A stretch of 64,000 bases of DNA from positions 217,501 to 281,500 of the forward strand of contig CALNXK010000008.1 in assembly GCA_942486035.1 (NCBI GenBank), given 5' to 3'. The notes under the pieces are model-generated. The model worked only from the letters and a program-made list of their open reading frames with translations. It did no database searches and was not told where the DNA came from. The first letter of the stretch is position 1. Every line of letters starts with the position of its first letter. Below are positions 1 to 11,925 of the stretch, piece after piece. Made by a program: the position numbers and the translations under genes. The stretch is from Porites lobata (Eukaryota > Cnidaria > Anthozoa > Scleractinia > Poritidae).

Positions 1-715
1 AGCCTTTTTCGAAACCCAGCTGGAGGCAATCCAAGAACTTCTTTCCTCTTAAGCAATAAATTTAAACCTTTTTTTTTGTTTTTCCTTTATTTCCGGCACA
101 TTTCAAAGTAAATGAAGAGCATCTAGAGCGTCATCGTGACAGCCATTTTGTTCCAGACAAACATGCCAAAATCTCGCCAGAACGTTACAATGCATCATCA
201 GTTAACCAATTGGAAGGGGATGTTCATGTAGTGATCGTGGAAAGAGCCAGAACAATGGACTGGTAACAGACGCTCTATTTTTATCCTCCCCTTGTCTCGC
301 GCTTCACGCAAAATGTCACGTTCACATTGCTTGGCTCATAAAGCATTTGTTATGCAGGCTAGTAGGTAACAGAGTGGACCCCAAGAGTTTGGACCAGAAA
401 ACGGGGTAGTCCAAACACAAGATGGAGAGAAAATCTCACCAGACAGTCTGGACCTGTATGGTTAAGATTAGCCAAGCACAGACACCTCAGTGGAATCAAT
501 TCAGAGAGGGGTTCCTCTTTCAAGAGTGAATACAAACCCTGATGATAATGAAATTTGTGGCCTAGGGATTTTTGGGGGGTTGCATATTAGAAGGCCTTAA
601 TGAGTTTTTTTGGATTTTTGACTTTTGCCCGGACCATTCAATTATTCCCGTCACTTGAAATTCAGGGTACCCCCCACCCCCGCTTGTTTTCCTGTCTCTC
701 TGTTGTCCTGTGTAG
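1..715. other. Non-coding sequence, nothing recognised
   Basis: No exon, domain or clear repeat could be supported here. The stretch probably belongs to the first intron or upstream region of the Rab32-like gene, because that gene's nucleotide-binding first exon is not found in the window. This is inference from the missing exon. Confidence 0.4.
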
Positions 716-873
716 CCTGAGAAAACAGCCAGCATTTTGCTACGTCACCACTGGTTTCCACTCAAAATGACGTCTGAGGAACAACCGCATAAATTCAGTA
801 CTGATGATGTTTCACTACCCAGATCTGGGTGGTACCTCTGATTGGTCATGCCACAAGGGAAATTCATGTTTTT
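716..873 (+). repeat. Half-copy of a palindromic MITE family (AGATCT-centred), copy 1
   Basis: This segment shares a long interrupted match with the reverse complement of 3165-3360, and its inner part matches the reverse complement of 1470-1546. Landmarks are ACCACTGGTTT, AAAATGAC, the palindrome ACCCAGATCTGGGT and TCTGATTGG in the same order. I recall a near-identical palindromic element as abundant in stony corals, which supports the host guess, but that needs a database check. Confidence 0.7.
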
Positions 874-1019
874 CTTCTTAAGTTTGCCAATTCTTTGCAG
901 GGTCACTGCAACAGTGTGTGGCACCCATAGCATACTGCGGGCCCGTAACAGTCCCTCCCCAGCCCATGCAATGAGAGAGATCACCACAGTCATCAGGGAT
1001 CCCCTACTCTTTACCAACA

Positions 1020-1110
1020 AGACATGGGTTCTTTAACATCCCACAGAAGATATATGTGCAAGAGTTGTAAGACGCGGCCTACGGTTTATCGTATCATTTT
1101 TTAACCGTTT
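1020..1110 (-). repeat. SINE-like tail fragment
   Basis: Read on the minus strand, the segment contains TGTGGGATGTTAAAGAACCC. A close relative, TGTGGGATGTCAGAGAACC, follows the tRNA-like head of the SINE at 41200. I interpret this as the 3' tail of the same kind of SINE without its head. Confidence 0.4.
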
Positions 1111-1469
1111 GTAGATGTTTTTACATAGGCAGCACTTTCTCCTTAGGCCCAGTTCAAGCGTCAAACTTTTCATGTACCGAACCTAAACCTTTCAATAATA
1201 TTATTAAATACATGAAGAGGGCTAGCTCATCATAATAATATTTTGAATCAATAAATTCCAACATATCTAATTTGGGTCAACCCATGAATTAAGATCGAGT
1301 AGCCACAAGAGAATTTTGACTGACAGTGGAGCAACTTCATTTCAAACGTCCAACTTCTCATGCATGATGTGCCTTAAATGCATAAAAATCTATTTTCACT
1401 GGTAAGCATTGAAGACCAATGTACATCATGAAAATGAATCGAGTCCTTAATTGATACACTGGGTGGCAG

Positions 1470-1546
1470 TAAATTTACTTCAGCCAATCAGAATCACTAC
1501 ATACCCAGATCTGGGTAGTGACGTGTCATGAGTATGAAATTTCTGC
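1470..1546 (-). repeat. Fragment of the AGATCT-centred palindromic MITE, copy 2
   Basis: The segment contains CCAATCAGAATCACTA, then ACCCAGATCTGGGT, then GAAATTTCTGC. This is the inverse of the central part of copy 1. The flanking arms are lost. Confidence 0.65.
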
Positions 1547-2244
1547 ACTACAGCTGGCGCCGCTTGATCTGTTTGGTAATTGTCAGTCAAAGGTATTCTT
1601 GGTCGTTGTGTAGCTCTTTGAAATATATATTCTCTTGCACTTTTAACATACAGTTCATTTTATTAGCTGGACAGTATTAGCCTTTTTAGAAATTAAAAGG
1701 TTTGATCAATCCACGCGCTCGCATGTTCTAGACATTTTATTAAGACTATTATAGAAGGACATCTGTTCACTGTCACTGAACACATGTTAACACAAAAGAG
1801 TATCAAAAGTAGGTTGAGTTTGATCGTCCGGGTGAACGTAGTCCTGAATAGGACTGTTGTTGTTGACAGTGACTGATGTTTTGACAACCTGTGCGGTAGT
1901 CATCTTCAGAGTCACTGACTCCTGGGTTCAAACCTTTTACACAAAAGAGTATCGAAGTATATTGTGTATGACTGTATAACAAGTGTGACAAAATCAACCT
2001 ACTCATATACTAACCCATTTCACCTTCTGCGCGAAATCCCTGCACTCGATCAGGGCTATTAATTTTGATTGATTTATTGTCTTCCGAATCTCATAACTTT
2101 ATATTAGGCTTGATTCTGCAATAAAAAGTTTTTGTTCTGGGAGTAAAACCGGACCACCAGAGCAGCCCCCCCCCTTCCACCTCCCCGGCTTATTTAAATT
2201 GTATTTGATATAAACTTCAGTTATGTGTTCTTTTTTGGTTTCAG

Positions 2245-5200
2245 GTTACTTTTCACCAAACTATAAGCTTACCATTGGAGTTGATTTTGCTTTGAAAGTT
2301 ATTTACTGGGACGAAGAAACGAAAATCAACTTGCAGCTTTGGTAAATTGAAGTTGTCAGCCTTGCATGTCAACAATAATAATTATTATTACTGAGTGAAA
2401 TAGGTTTCACTTTTAACATTTTTGTTAGTGTGAGTTATTTCAGGCACACACCACACCAATTTGATTTCAGTCAGTCCCATTCCTGTCCTGTCTATTCTTC
2501 TTAGCACTGTATAAATATTAATGTTGATTTAAGTCATTTTTAAAATTAGTTATAGGTATTATACCGATTTTAATTTCTGGTGTAGGTGATTAGCATTTTA
2601 TTTTATTCGTCTTTTTATTTATAATTGTTAATTTGTAGGGCCCCACTGAAAACCACTTAGGCAAGTGGGCCCCCTGGATAAATAATAATAATAATGATGA
2701 TGATGATGTTCGCAATGGCTAACATCCTAAGAAGGACCTAAGAAACCTAGGCTACTGGGAATAGCTTGATGCTTTGAGAAAACATGGCCACCTTCAGGTG
2801 TGAGACAAGAACATACTACTACTTCCAATAATAATAATTATTATTATTATTGTTATTATTATTATTATTACTATTGTTATTGGTTATTTTCTTTTTTAGG
2901 GATGTTGCTGGTCATGAAAGATTTGGTCACATGACCAGAGTATACTACAAATATGCGTAGGTGTTGTGATTCATATTTGTTGCAGTTTTATTTTTTAACT
3001 TGTTTAAATATATACTTAAAAAATACCATCACACGTGGTGATGGAAGTTGTTTAATTAGAATCAAAAGTGCAATAAAATTATGAAAGTTTTATTTATAAG
3101 TAAAACAAGGTTACATGTATAATAATTGAATGTAACGCAATTGGCCCCATGAAACAAAATGCAGCAAGTGTGGTACTTCTGATTGGTTGTGCCACATGGA
3201 AAATTTGCTTCCCAACTGATAAGAAACATTAAATTCCCCAGATCTAGGTTAAGTGACAGATCGTCAGTATTAAATTTCTGTGTTTGTTCCTCTAATGTCA
3301 TTTTGCGGGCAAACCAGTGGTGGCATCGCGAAATGTCAGCTGTTTTCTGAGGTCAGTTAGCTTAGGAAATTGACTAAAAATAGTAACTGATCATGATTTA
3401 ATAAGTATATGCACCATGCATGGTGCTAGTGCATAAGGCAAAATTTGGACTTTTTTGTAGCAAATCTATTTCCTTCTTTCTTTCTTGCTGTTTTTTTCTC
3501 CTTTACCTTTATAGTTATCTTGACTAGCCATTTTTGTTGCCTAGTGTATTGTCTTTCTTTCACGTCAAGGTGTGTCTACTAAAAGTAAAGCTATAAACTT
3601 TCTTTGAAAGAGACGAATTTAATTTGCAGAGTAAGCTAGCTAGGTGAATACTAAAATTGGCAGTGGAATTAATCCTTGCTATTTTCACTGCTTAGGTGAT
3701 ATCTTAAACTGAATGCCAATTGAAATTGTTCAAGGACTGAAAATATGTTCTAATTATTCAAATAATAGACTGCAAACTGAGCCCCTTTTCTGTCATTTAG
3801 TGAGTCATCAAGCAGGGCTGTCATGAAGAGGCTGGGGCCAGGGATTTCCCCTGGCTACCTAGAAGGTGGTCCCTGGTTACTTTTGTACATAGAAAAATAG
3901 AAGAAAATTAGAACCAAAAGAAATCCCTAGCTGTTTGATTCACTGCCTACTTGTTGTATTTACTCGGCAACTTTAAATCTTAGTGACAGCGCTGCATCAA
4001 GGTAGGACCAGAAAGAGCAAACAAGCCATTACTCCTTCACTTCCTAGTTTGTCTCCCTCCATTTGCCTCCTTATATTAATAAATCACTCACATGCAGTGA
4101 TTTTGGTATAAATAACTTAATGGTGAGTCCTGAGACTCATCTTGTGAAAAATCACGAGTCCCAGTCCAAAACCATTGAGTCCCAGCAGTTATAAAAAAAA
4201 ACACATTGAAAATGCGTGGGCCTTGCAGACAATTAATCTGAAGACAGAGTCCAAAACTCTGTATTATAGTATACTGATTAAAATAGTGATGTCCTTCTAT
4301 TTTAAAGCACAATGTACAAAAAGAAATATACATCATGATTACTGCCACAGAAATTATGCGAACAGGATTAATTTCTATAAATACAGATGTTAAGATTGAT
4401 CAATTATTGATCTTTGTGTCCTATGGGACGCATACCATGAATTATTTTGTGTCTTTGGGGATTTTTATGCATCGGGGATGCAGGATCCAGAGATAACAAA
4501 ATCACAAATTTCTGCCACAGAAATTACAAAACAGAATATTTCTACAAATAGATGTTCAGATTGATCAATTGATCTTTGTGTCATATGCATGTTATGGATT
4601 ATTTTGCGTCTTTGGGAACTTTTATGCATCAGGGACGCAGGAGACAGATCGGTAACAAAATCACTGCACATGTATTAATTAATTTTGTCTGCCGTGCAAG
4701 CAACAATCCTAAGGGACTGCAAGCAGTACCATCTGTTTCATTAAGAGAAGAAGGCAGGATTAAGGACTGAAAACTGCATGTTAAGCTCATTATGGATAAG
4801 CTGGCATTTAGTTTTAGATAGTTTAGGGTATAGGCATTTTGATAGTGAAATAATAGAGTGAAACAATAAGGAGCAAAATAATGTAAAAATATATATATAT
4901 ATTTCCCTTAATACAATAGTAAATTATATATTATTGTTATTAACAAAGCAAAACAATATTTTGTCAACAGAATTGCAGCAGTCATAGTTTTTGATCTATC
5001 AAGGTAAGCAGTGCATTGGTTACTGTTAGTTATTGGGCCATTCCACTTTTTATCTGCACCCCTTCCATATTGAGTGGTCTTTTGAATACCCCCTTGGAAG
5101 CATTTTCCAAAATGGCCACCCCAGAGGGTTTGGTGAAGATACCCCCCCAAGAAATGCTTTGTTTGTGCTTTGTTCGAAAAAAAAAAAAACCGTAATATTT

Positions 5201-8190
5201 GCACCCCGCCTCCCTGCCCCCCTCAGAAACCCTACGAATTAAACTCTACGAGAATATACCTATACACTTGGATTTAACTCAGTCCCTTCGCTGCTGCCCT
5301 GAATCCTCTTTACATTTTTTTTTACATGGTCCAATGATCCTAGAGTGCTGATTTTACATCCCCTACGCGACGGGGTGACACCAGGACGACCGCGTGAGGC
5401 AACATGAAAACTTACTTCCGGTCGCGTCTTACAGCCGTCGCGTCTCGGATCTTAAAAAAATTGTCCGCGACGCGAGAGGGGCATTTGGTTTGATTTTATT
5501 TATCCCCCAAATTTTATTCTTTGCTTCCTCAGATATAAGTTGCAGCCGATAAGAATAAGATTTACCCCCCCAAGAAAAAACCAGCCCTTCAATAGAGGCA
5601 GAGCAGAAAAAAAAGGGAATGGCCCATTTAAAGTACAGAATAATATTAACTAGTCATATTTAAGGCATTCTTTAGGCTTGTGTGCAGCTTTAATACAGTG
5701 TAAATAATCATGCAAACTGCTTTTAAATCGATGGTTTTAACCTCATTTTTACTTAATATCAATTTAATACAGACCAGCTACTTTTGAAGCAGTTCTCAAG
5801 GTATGATTCAATAAATTGTTTGATTGGATATAAATACAAAGTCGTGGCTCTAATATACAAGGGTCTATTGCCTTAACATATCACAGCATCTTGTGTAATG
5901 TTGTAAATCACTTTTGAATGTACTGGGTAGAGGCTGTCAAAACAAAGAAGAAGGCAATGGCATCCAGAGTCCCATTTGTTGTTGCCAAGTCTCTTTGCCC
6001 TGGCCTGATGCCTGAGATGAACTAGATAGGTTTTTATCTAGGACATTGCAAAGTACATGAAAAACAAATTGCCCAAACAATACTATACCCAAACAGAAGA
6101 AGTTTTGGAAACTCTCAGGGTCTGCAGATGCCTGTAGCTCAGAAAACATAAAACCCAGCTGCAGCTGTTGGAGTTTTTGTTGTTGTTTCTTTTGCATTCC
6201 ATGGTGTGCCTAGCATTATTAGCTGCTGTACGTGCATGGTTTCACAGACAAAATATCTCAGCACCCAGTGATTGGCATTATCACTTTTTTTACTTTTTTT
6301 ATGTTGACGTTGTTTTGTAAAAATTCAGGAACTTGGTGCATGAATTTTGTAAAGCGCTCAGTAATGAACCAGTAAATATCCACCGCACCTGTCAAGAAAA
6401 AAACATCATTTTTCCTTCCTTTTTTGCACAACCAAAATTGGCTTTATTTTGCCTATGATCATTTTGTTAATTCTAGGCTGCCTAAAAAAAGAGTTTAAAA
6501 ACATGAAATTTGAAGTTCAACAAACACATCAAAATTATGAGTGCTGGAAGACGGGAATTGAAATTAATTTATTCCTGAATGACAAGCATCTGTCTGCTAT
6601 GACCCACCCTAAAAAGATATTACTATATAATTAGCTGCAGTTTTCAACTGACCTTCAAGATTACTTTATTAATATTCAGAAACTTTTCTTTTTATTATCA
6701 GTGGCATTGGGATGTAAATCAAAAAGTAATGCTGACCAATGAGAAGCCAATTCCTGTTCTCTTGCTAGCAAACAAAGTATGTGTCTGAATACCTGCTATT
6801 CTATTGTACATTATAATTTCAGCATTTACAGGGCAGGTCTAGATTTTGATTGGCAGTTGAGTCGAGATATGGTGTCTTAAGGCTAATGTTAGGAGTCAGT
6901 ATACCATTTCATTACCTATTTATATCAAGGGTGGCAAATTATGCTTTACAATGATATGATAAACACGTTGATCAAAAACCAATCATTATTATTGGTTTTT
7001 GATCAACGTGTTTATCATATCAATCGAAAACTTCCCACACTGAAAAGTTTAGAGATTAAATTTTGGCTTAAGTTTGATATTTTCAGAATTTTTAAACAAA
7101 ATACCTTCTTGATGTGCTCTTTCAAGTGTTTGGGTTTTCTGCAGCATCTTTTCAAATAATGTCCTGACATCTTCTTTCATGAATAACGTTTTAAAACCTT
7201 GGCTCCAAAACACACGGAACATTGCTAATGCTATGGCAATTATAAATTAACAATGAAATTTCACACCAAAATCAAGGAGTCATATGTCACCCATGATATA
7301 AGTAATAATTCTTTAAATAATTTCATGCAAAATTATTTTGTAGTGTGACTTGGAAGATTATCCTTATGATGAGGAACAATTAAATCAGTTTTGCCAAGAA
7401 CATGGTTTTATTGGTTGGTATGTGACAAAATTAAAAATGTTATTCAATACATTTTTGCCATCCAACATTACACTTAAAGAGAGTGGACATAAGCATTATT
7501 CTTTGTAGCCCTCTTTTAGGGGTACATTTTTTTGTGTGGAGAGTGTTTCTTTTCATATACACTATTTTGTTACAACAATGAGATAAAGAAGGGGGACAGT
7601 GGAAGTGAGTCAATTAATTATGATAATCAATTCAATAATAACTTGTGGTAATTAATAATAAATTTTTACATTTTTTTAGGTTACCAACGTCTGCAAAAGA
7701 AGACAGAAACATTGGTAAGTGGAATATATTGTTGATAGAGATGCTTACTAATTAAATCAAGTTTAAGTAAAACAAGAATGTACTGGTGGGCACTTTAACC
7801 TATGACAAGTGTGTGCTTCGGTGCTGAACTTGGTTGTAAGTATAGTGTGTTCAAAAACTGACAGTTTGTTAATTTCTGCTGGAAAAAAAAGTGCAGGTAT
7901 GCAAACACTTTGCAAAAAGGACCATTGGTGAAGTATTTAAATGATATTTTATTGCAGATGAAGCAATGCGGCTTCTTGTGCAAGCAATTTTGAGTATCTC
8001 TGGTGAAAGTAAAAAACCTGAGCTACAGGACTGTTTAGCAGTGAGAGGTAAAACTCCGAGATCACATCAAGACTGTGCTCAAGAAACAGACTCACGTTAC
8101 ATGGTGGAATATTCACAACAGTACTTAACAGATGAAACTTACTCACATGCCCTGCCTCAAAGCAAAAATTCCAGATGTTGCCCTGGGTAA
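2245..8190 (+). CDS. RAB32: Rab32/Rab38-family small GTPase, 3' eight exons (5' exon outside window)
   Basis: Coding exons: 2245-2341, 2900-2956, 4971-5003, 5773-5800, 6702-6776, 7344-7417, 7680-7714 and 7958-8190. All splice with GT-AG and matching phases. They encode the GTPase core from switch I (TIGVDFALKV, typical of Rab32/38), through switch II (DVAGHERFG), a short exon with VIVFDLSR, FEAVLK, the G4 motif ANKCD split across an intron, EHGFIGW and the G5 motif TSAK. The protein ends in RCCPG, so CC sits four from the end as in CCXX geranylgeranylation signals. The family directs traffic to lysosome-related organelles and binds membranes by the prenylated tail. The P-loop exon is not in the window. 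Odd point: the glutamine normally following DxAG is histidine here. The tail between the GTPase core and CC is long and has little resemblance to vertebrate Rab32. Confidence 0.9.
2683..2709. repeat. AAT/ATG trinucleotide microsatellite
   Basis: A run of AAT units changes into GATGATGAT units, inside intron sequence of the Rab32-like gene. Confidence 0.8.
2827..2882. repeat. AAT/ATT trinucleotide microsatellite
   Basis: AATAATAAT runs into TTATTATTATT with occasional substitutions. It lies about 20 bases before the acceptor of the switch II exon, so it contributes to the pyrimidine-rich tract. Confidence 0.8.
3165..3360 (-). repeat. Copy 3 of the AGATCT-centred palindromic MITE
   Basis: On the minus strand this runs CTGAGG/AAAACAGC, ACCACTGGTTT, AAAATGAC, CACAGAAATTTAATAC, then a mutated centre (CCTAGATCTGGGG) and CCAATCAGAAGTACCAC. 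The order of blocks is the same as in 716-873. It lies in the intron between the exons at 2900 and 4971. Confidence 0.7.
4340..4648 (+). repeat. Two-copy tandem repeat, ~170-bp unit
   Basis: 4340-4490 and 4514-4648 share the ordered blocks GCCACAGAAATTA, TTTCTA-AAATA, AGATTGATCAATT, GATCTTTGTGTC, ATTATTTTG-GTCTTTGGG and TTTTATGCATC. The copies differ by small indels. No coding potential is supported. Confidence 0.75.
5035..5626. mobile_element. Non-autonomous TIR transposon (GGGCCATTCC ends)
   Basis: The element begins TTGGGCCATTCCACTTTTTA and ends with the inverse, AAAAAGGGAATGGCCCA. It sits in the Rab32 intron just downstream of the 4971-5003 exon. The interior contains GC-rich, CpG-rich sequence (5370-5480) unlike the AT-rich surroundings, which may be a nested insertion. 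No transposase is present. Confidence 0.65.
6953..7021. repeat. Perfect short palindrome, 31-bp arms, 7-bp loop
   Basis: 6953-6983 is the exact reverse complement of 6991-7021, separated by CATTATT. It lies in the intron between the exons at 6702 and 7344. A transcript would form a fully paired 31-bp hairpin. Confidence 0.95.
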
Positions 8191-8639
8191 CCCTATTTTG
8201 AGGTTTAATAGGGTTCTTCATGTTTATAGCAATGTGGTGTGTAGATGGCATGCAACACACTACAAGAAATGATGAGGGCAAATAGAAAGCTCACATGTAA
8301 ATTTAGTACAAAAGACTATATGTTGCTAATTACAGTAGATGCTCAAATACGTGTGCAGGATGCTTATGTAAATTTCTGATTTGAGAGGGACACTGTCATG
8401 TGGATTTTTCAAAGCAGCAACTCTATGAATAGCTGGCTCTTAAAAAACTGTATTTTTGGATAGTGATACATGAATAATTGAGTGATATCAATATTATTAT
8501 TCAGTGAATATTGTTATATGCATTATTTTTATTTACTAAAAGGTAAACATGCATGCAGTGATATTAGTTTACACATGAGGGATCGACAAGTATTATTATC
8601 TAATAATTTAGTTAGATGGCATTAAATTTGCTGGTAGCC

Positions 8640-8748
8640 AGGTGATCCCAAGCACTGTGTAATTAACTGATCATTTTTTGTCAGAAATGAAATTATTCCA
8701 AGCACTGTCTAATTAACTAATCGTTTTTTATCAGAAATTATCAAAAAA
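8640..8748 (+). repeat. Two-copy tandem duplication, ~52-bp unit
   Basis: CCAAGCACTGTGTAATTAAC...TTTTTTGTCAGAAAT is followed at once by CCAAGCACTGTCTAATTAAC...TTTTTTATCAGAAAT. It lies in the probable 3' untranslated region of the Rab32-like gene. Confidence 0.8.
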
Positions 8749-8797
8749 TTTTATTTTATTTAAAGATATATTATAATGACAGGTACATTTTTAATAT

Positions 8798-8850
8798 AAT
8801 AAAACATATTATCCACTCAAAATTTTTATGCATATAACCAAACAAATAAA
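8798..8850 (+). terminator. Candidate polyadenylation signals of the Rab32-like gene
   Basis: Two AATAAA hexamers occur at 8798-8803 and 8845-8850, about 610-660 bases after the stop codon. The region is AT-rich, so chance occurrence is quite possible. Confidence 0.35.
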
Positions 8851-9176
8851 AAGAAATGATACTCTTCTCATGTTCACATTCTTTATTTGTTATCTCATAG
8901 CATGAATCACATATTATTTATTGCTTTCCAGTTATGTCTTTGTCAGTAAAAATTGAGCAAAAAGTTTAAATAATTTTTGTTTTGACATACAATATAATTT
9001 CCTGTTCATCACAACTAGCTCCCACATCTCTGTGATGCCTTGATGCCCCATTAGAGACCAACAGCTGCAGAAAATTTTCCCCTTCTGACACCACTGCAGC
9101 CTGAACATATATAAAGGTCACAAGGATAAAGGAACCTCATGGGGCATGATCAGTATACAGTCATGTAACGTCACTA

Positions 9177-9340
9177 ATCAGGGCTGTGCTCTAACAGAGC
9201 CCGGTGGCTTCTGATGCCTAACTTTTGTCCTTGGACAACTAGCAAATCTTAGTTTAAGATTATGCTGGGCACCCAAGATTTTACAGGTTCACAGCACCGG
9301 GGTTCCTTCAATATTCTCCTTAGAGCACAGCCTTGCTGAT
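9177..9340. mobile_element. Small MITE (GGGCTGTGCTCTAA ends)
   Basis: The left end reads ATCAGGGCTGTGCTCTAA and the right end reads TTAGAGCACAGCCTTGCTGAT inverted, differing by a 2-bp indel. The element is about 164 bp and has no coding capacity. Confidence 0.7.
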
Positions 9341-10172
9341 GATATGCATTTCTTAAACAGATTCTCCTCACAAGTGCCATAAGAAAAGAATAGAGAACAC
9401 TGGGACTAATACTGGAAACACCACTCTTTCTATTAATTTTGTCTTCAAAAAAGAGGGTTTACCTTGGTGTAGGAACCTGTGATGTTCAATATCTATTATT
9501 TTGCTAGGCTTTGTTATGTTGATCACTTGTTTGTTTTCTTTGTTTTACATCACGTATGAGTGTTACAGATCCTTACACTAAGGATGGCCCAAAATAGAAT
9601 CTGAGTAATGTGAAAACTGTCAAAAATTGATCACTTTCAATCCCTTTATTAGGCTTCTGTTTCCACAGGAAGTTTTGTTTGTTGTCAAACCTGATTTTTT
9701 TAAAAAAGCCAATTTAATTATCTTAATATTCAGTTTAAAACAACAGATATTTGCTGTTTAAGGGTCATTAACCGCAAAGTATAAGGAATTTATTCCTTTG
9801 AACATAAACGTGGTTTTACTTTTAAACTATATTTACTTGAAGATGAATTTTAATTCTTTGAAATTGGACTACTCTTCAGTAGTTCCATCTTGGTGTCATT
9901 CCTCTAAATTATAACTCATGCTTGAATTACACCACAGTTGTAGTTTCATTAATTTTATTTTGGTGGATCTGGAGCACCAAAAATTCCTTCATTCTGCATC
10001 ATTTGTACTTCCTGTATTCGAACTCCAACTCTCTGCATGACTTTCAAGAACTTCTCAGTACAATGCATGCTGCAGTTGTTCTGGGGGAGAAGAATTGTAC
10101 AGTAACCTAAATACAACATTTTTGTGATAGTTGTACATGAAATAGATCACATGAAGAACTGTGGAAATGAAA
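9341..10172. other. AT-rich intergenic sequence, nothing recognised
   Basis: No open frame with family resemblance, no inverted ends and no simple repeat of note was seen here. Confidence 0.4.
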
Positions 10173-10562
10173 CCGAATGAAGAATGATCCCCGCAGTTGT
10201 GCAGGGTTTTTTGGTAGCATTTGGAAGTACCAGATGAAGTGGTTCAGCTAGCCGACATGCACCGTTCGCGCCGCTGGAAAAATGGAAAAAACTATTTTCA
10301 AACTTACAAAAACAATTATTTCGTGTGTGAACTACCAGATGTCACATGTTAAACAACCAGACGTTGCGTCCAGCGTCCGGCCTGGAATGAAACCCCTGGT
10401 TGTGAATGCAATTTCTGCAATTGCATAAGAAGCCTGAAAAAAATTCAGGACTTCAATGGGGTTTGGGACTTCAAACCCTGTTGAAGTCCTGAATTTATTT
10501 CAGACTTCTTATGCAATTGCATAAATTGCGTTCACAAAAGCGAGGATCATTCTTCATTTGAC
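10173..10562. mobile_element. Palindromic MITE with GAATGAAGAATGATCC ends
   Basis: Ends GAATGAAGAATGATCC (10175) and GGATCATTCTTCATTTG (10543) are inverted. The right third, 10401-10536, is itself a strong palindrome: GCAATTGCATAAGAAG...CAGGACTTCAA pairs with TTGAAGTCCTG...CTTCTTATGCAATTGC. The part between 10190 and 10400 is less symmetric. Confidence 0.7.
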
Positions 10563-11270
10563 AACAACTTTTGTTGCCTATTCATTGTTCCCTGCATAAC
10601 TTGCTCTCACATATTTCTCCAAACTTTAAACTCCATTTTCTAACCTACCGGTAATTTCCATATAACAAAAAACGAATAATCTTGTTAATAATTTTGAAAG
10701 TAAAATCTTCCCTCTCAGTGGCTCAGCTCATCCCCATTTGCTCTGTAATTATCATCAAAAGTTAAGACAGTTTTTTGCTTTGAGCCTTTTCTATTCCAAC
10801 ATGCTCACCTCGTTAGCGGAAATTTTCCTGTTTGTAAAGTCATGGATACAGTCTGTGAAGCATAACTCTGTTAACTTGTTGTAGTATTGCAGAAAATTTT
10901 GAAACTGAAAAACAGTAAGGTGGAAACCTTTCTTAGCTGATGACCTGAAAATTTGTCCATGCAGAAGAAAAACTAGTCTCTGTCTTAATTGCTGTCGTCA
11001 GTGGCCATGTCAAATATTACCTGCTTCACTTCCATTTCTTGTTGTTGACTTGAACTCGTGCCCCCCTGCATGGCTGCTTTCCAAAAATATCAACTGAAAT
11101 TTTCTTTATCGTTATAAAAAAAACTTGGTAAATTGGCTGAAACTCACTAAACCTCTCGATATTTATCACAAATCACACATCAACCGCCATGTTGAAAAAG
11201 TGCGCAGCGTCTGATGGGCTATGTTGTGCTCAGTTCTCCTCGAATTTACAGACTCGTTCCACGTTGCTCT

Positions 11271-11386
11271 CATCCTCGGAGACCCAGGGGCAGTTAGTCG
11301 GGTCGATAAAATGTTCGATCTTACAGTAAACTTTCACCACAAACATTTTATCGACCCGACTAACTGCCCCTGGGTCTCCGAGGATG
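11271..11386. mobile_element. Hairpin insertion: perfect 45-bp arms, 9-bp target duplication
   Basis: 11271-11315 is the exact reverse complement of 11342-11386, with a 26-bp loop. The direct repeat CGTTGCTCT lies immediately outside both ends (11262-11270 and 11387-11395). Identical arms and an identical 9-bp target duplication show a recent insertion. A 9-bp duplication is typical of Mutator-like (MULE) transposition, so this may be a MULE-mobilised mini-element, but no transposase is present. Confidence 0.9.
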
Positions 11387-11527
11387 CGTTGCTCTCGGGC
11401 TTCCCGGGCAAATTATTGATCTCCCATAAAAATCGCCGACTGGTGTGTGCGTTTATTTATTTATTTACGTTTTTTTCCCACAAATTCGTGATTTGCGTTA
11501 AACACTATGGACCGGTTTATTGAGAAA

Positions 11528-11925
11528 CTAGAGAAGTAACCGGTAGACATAAAGCGCGGACTGTGGTCTTGTATCAAATTTTGTTTGTGGCACACCGATC
11601 GGTAAAAAGCTGATCCCTTCTCCATACGCTTGCCGAGAACTGCTTGCGGTTCCCAGCCAACAGCTACCACATGTGTAGTGTACGGTGGAGCTAGCGCTTA
11701 CAGCAGTGCTTGTCACTCGCCTGATCGGCAGTAAACAGGCAGGGTCTGTGATCGTAAGTGATACCACAGGCCGCCCAAACTCACCAGTTCGGGAGTATGC
11801 CAGTTTTGGAAGAAGCGAAAACAATGGCTACGTCACCAACCATAACATGATCACCATGGCGATGGTCATTTTCAAAACATACAAAATGGCGGACAAGGGA
11901 GAGGAGATGAAAGAGTATTGACCAA
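11528..11925 (-). repeat. Dispersed repeat copy with empty MITE site
   Basis: Read on the minus strand, this contains GCTTCTTCCAAAACTGGCAT, ACTCCCGAACTG, GTGAGTTTGGG and GGCCTGTGGTA consecutively. The same series occurs at 14725-14768 and 15101-15125 on the plus strand, but interrupted by the 14769-15105 MITE. The two copies therefore form a filled/empty pair. Similarity beyond these blocks is weak. Confidence 0.6.

Noticed and set aside
11221..11523. 100-codon plus-strand frame over the hairpin insertion
   Set aside because: About a third of it is the palindrome itself, read on both arms; no family resemblance.
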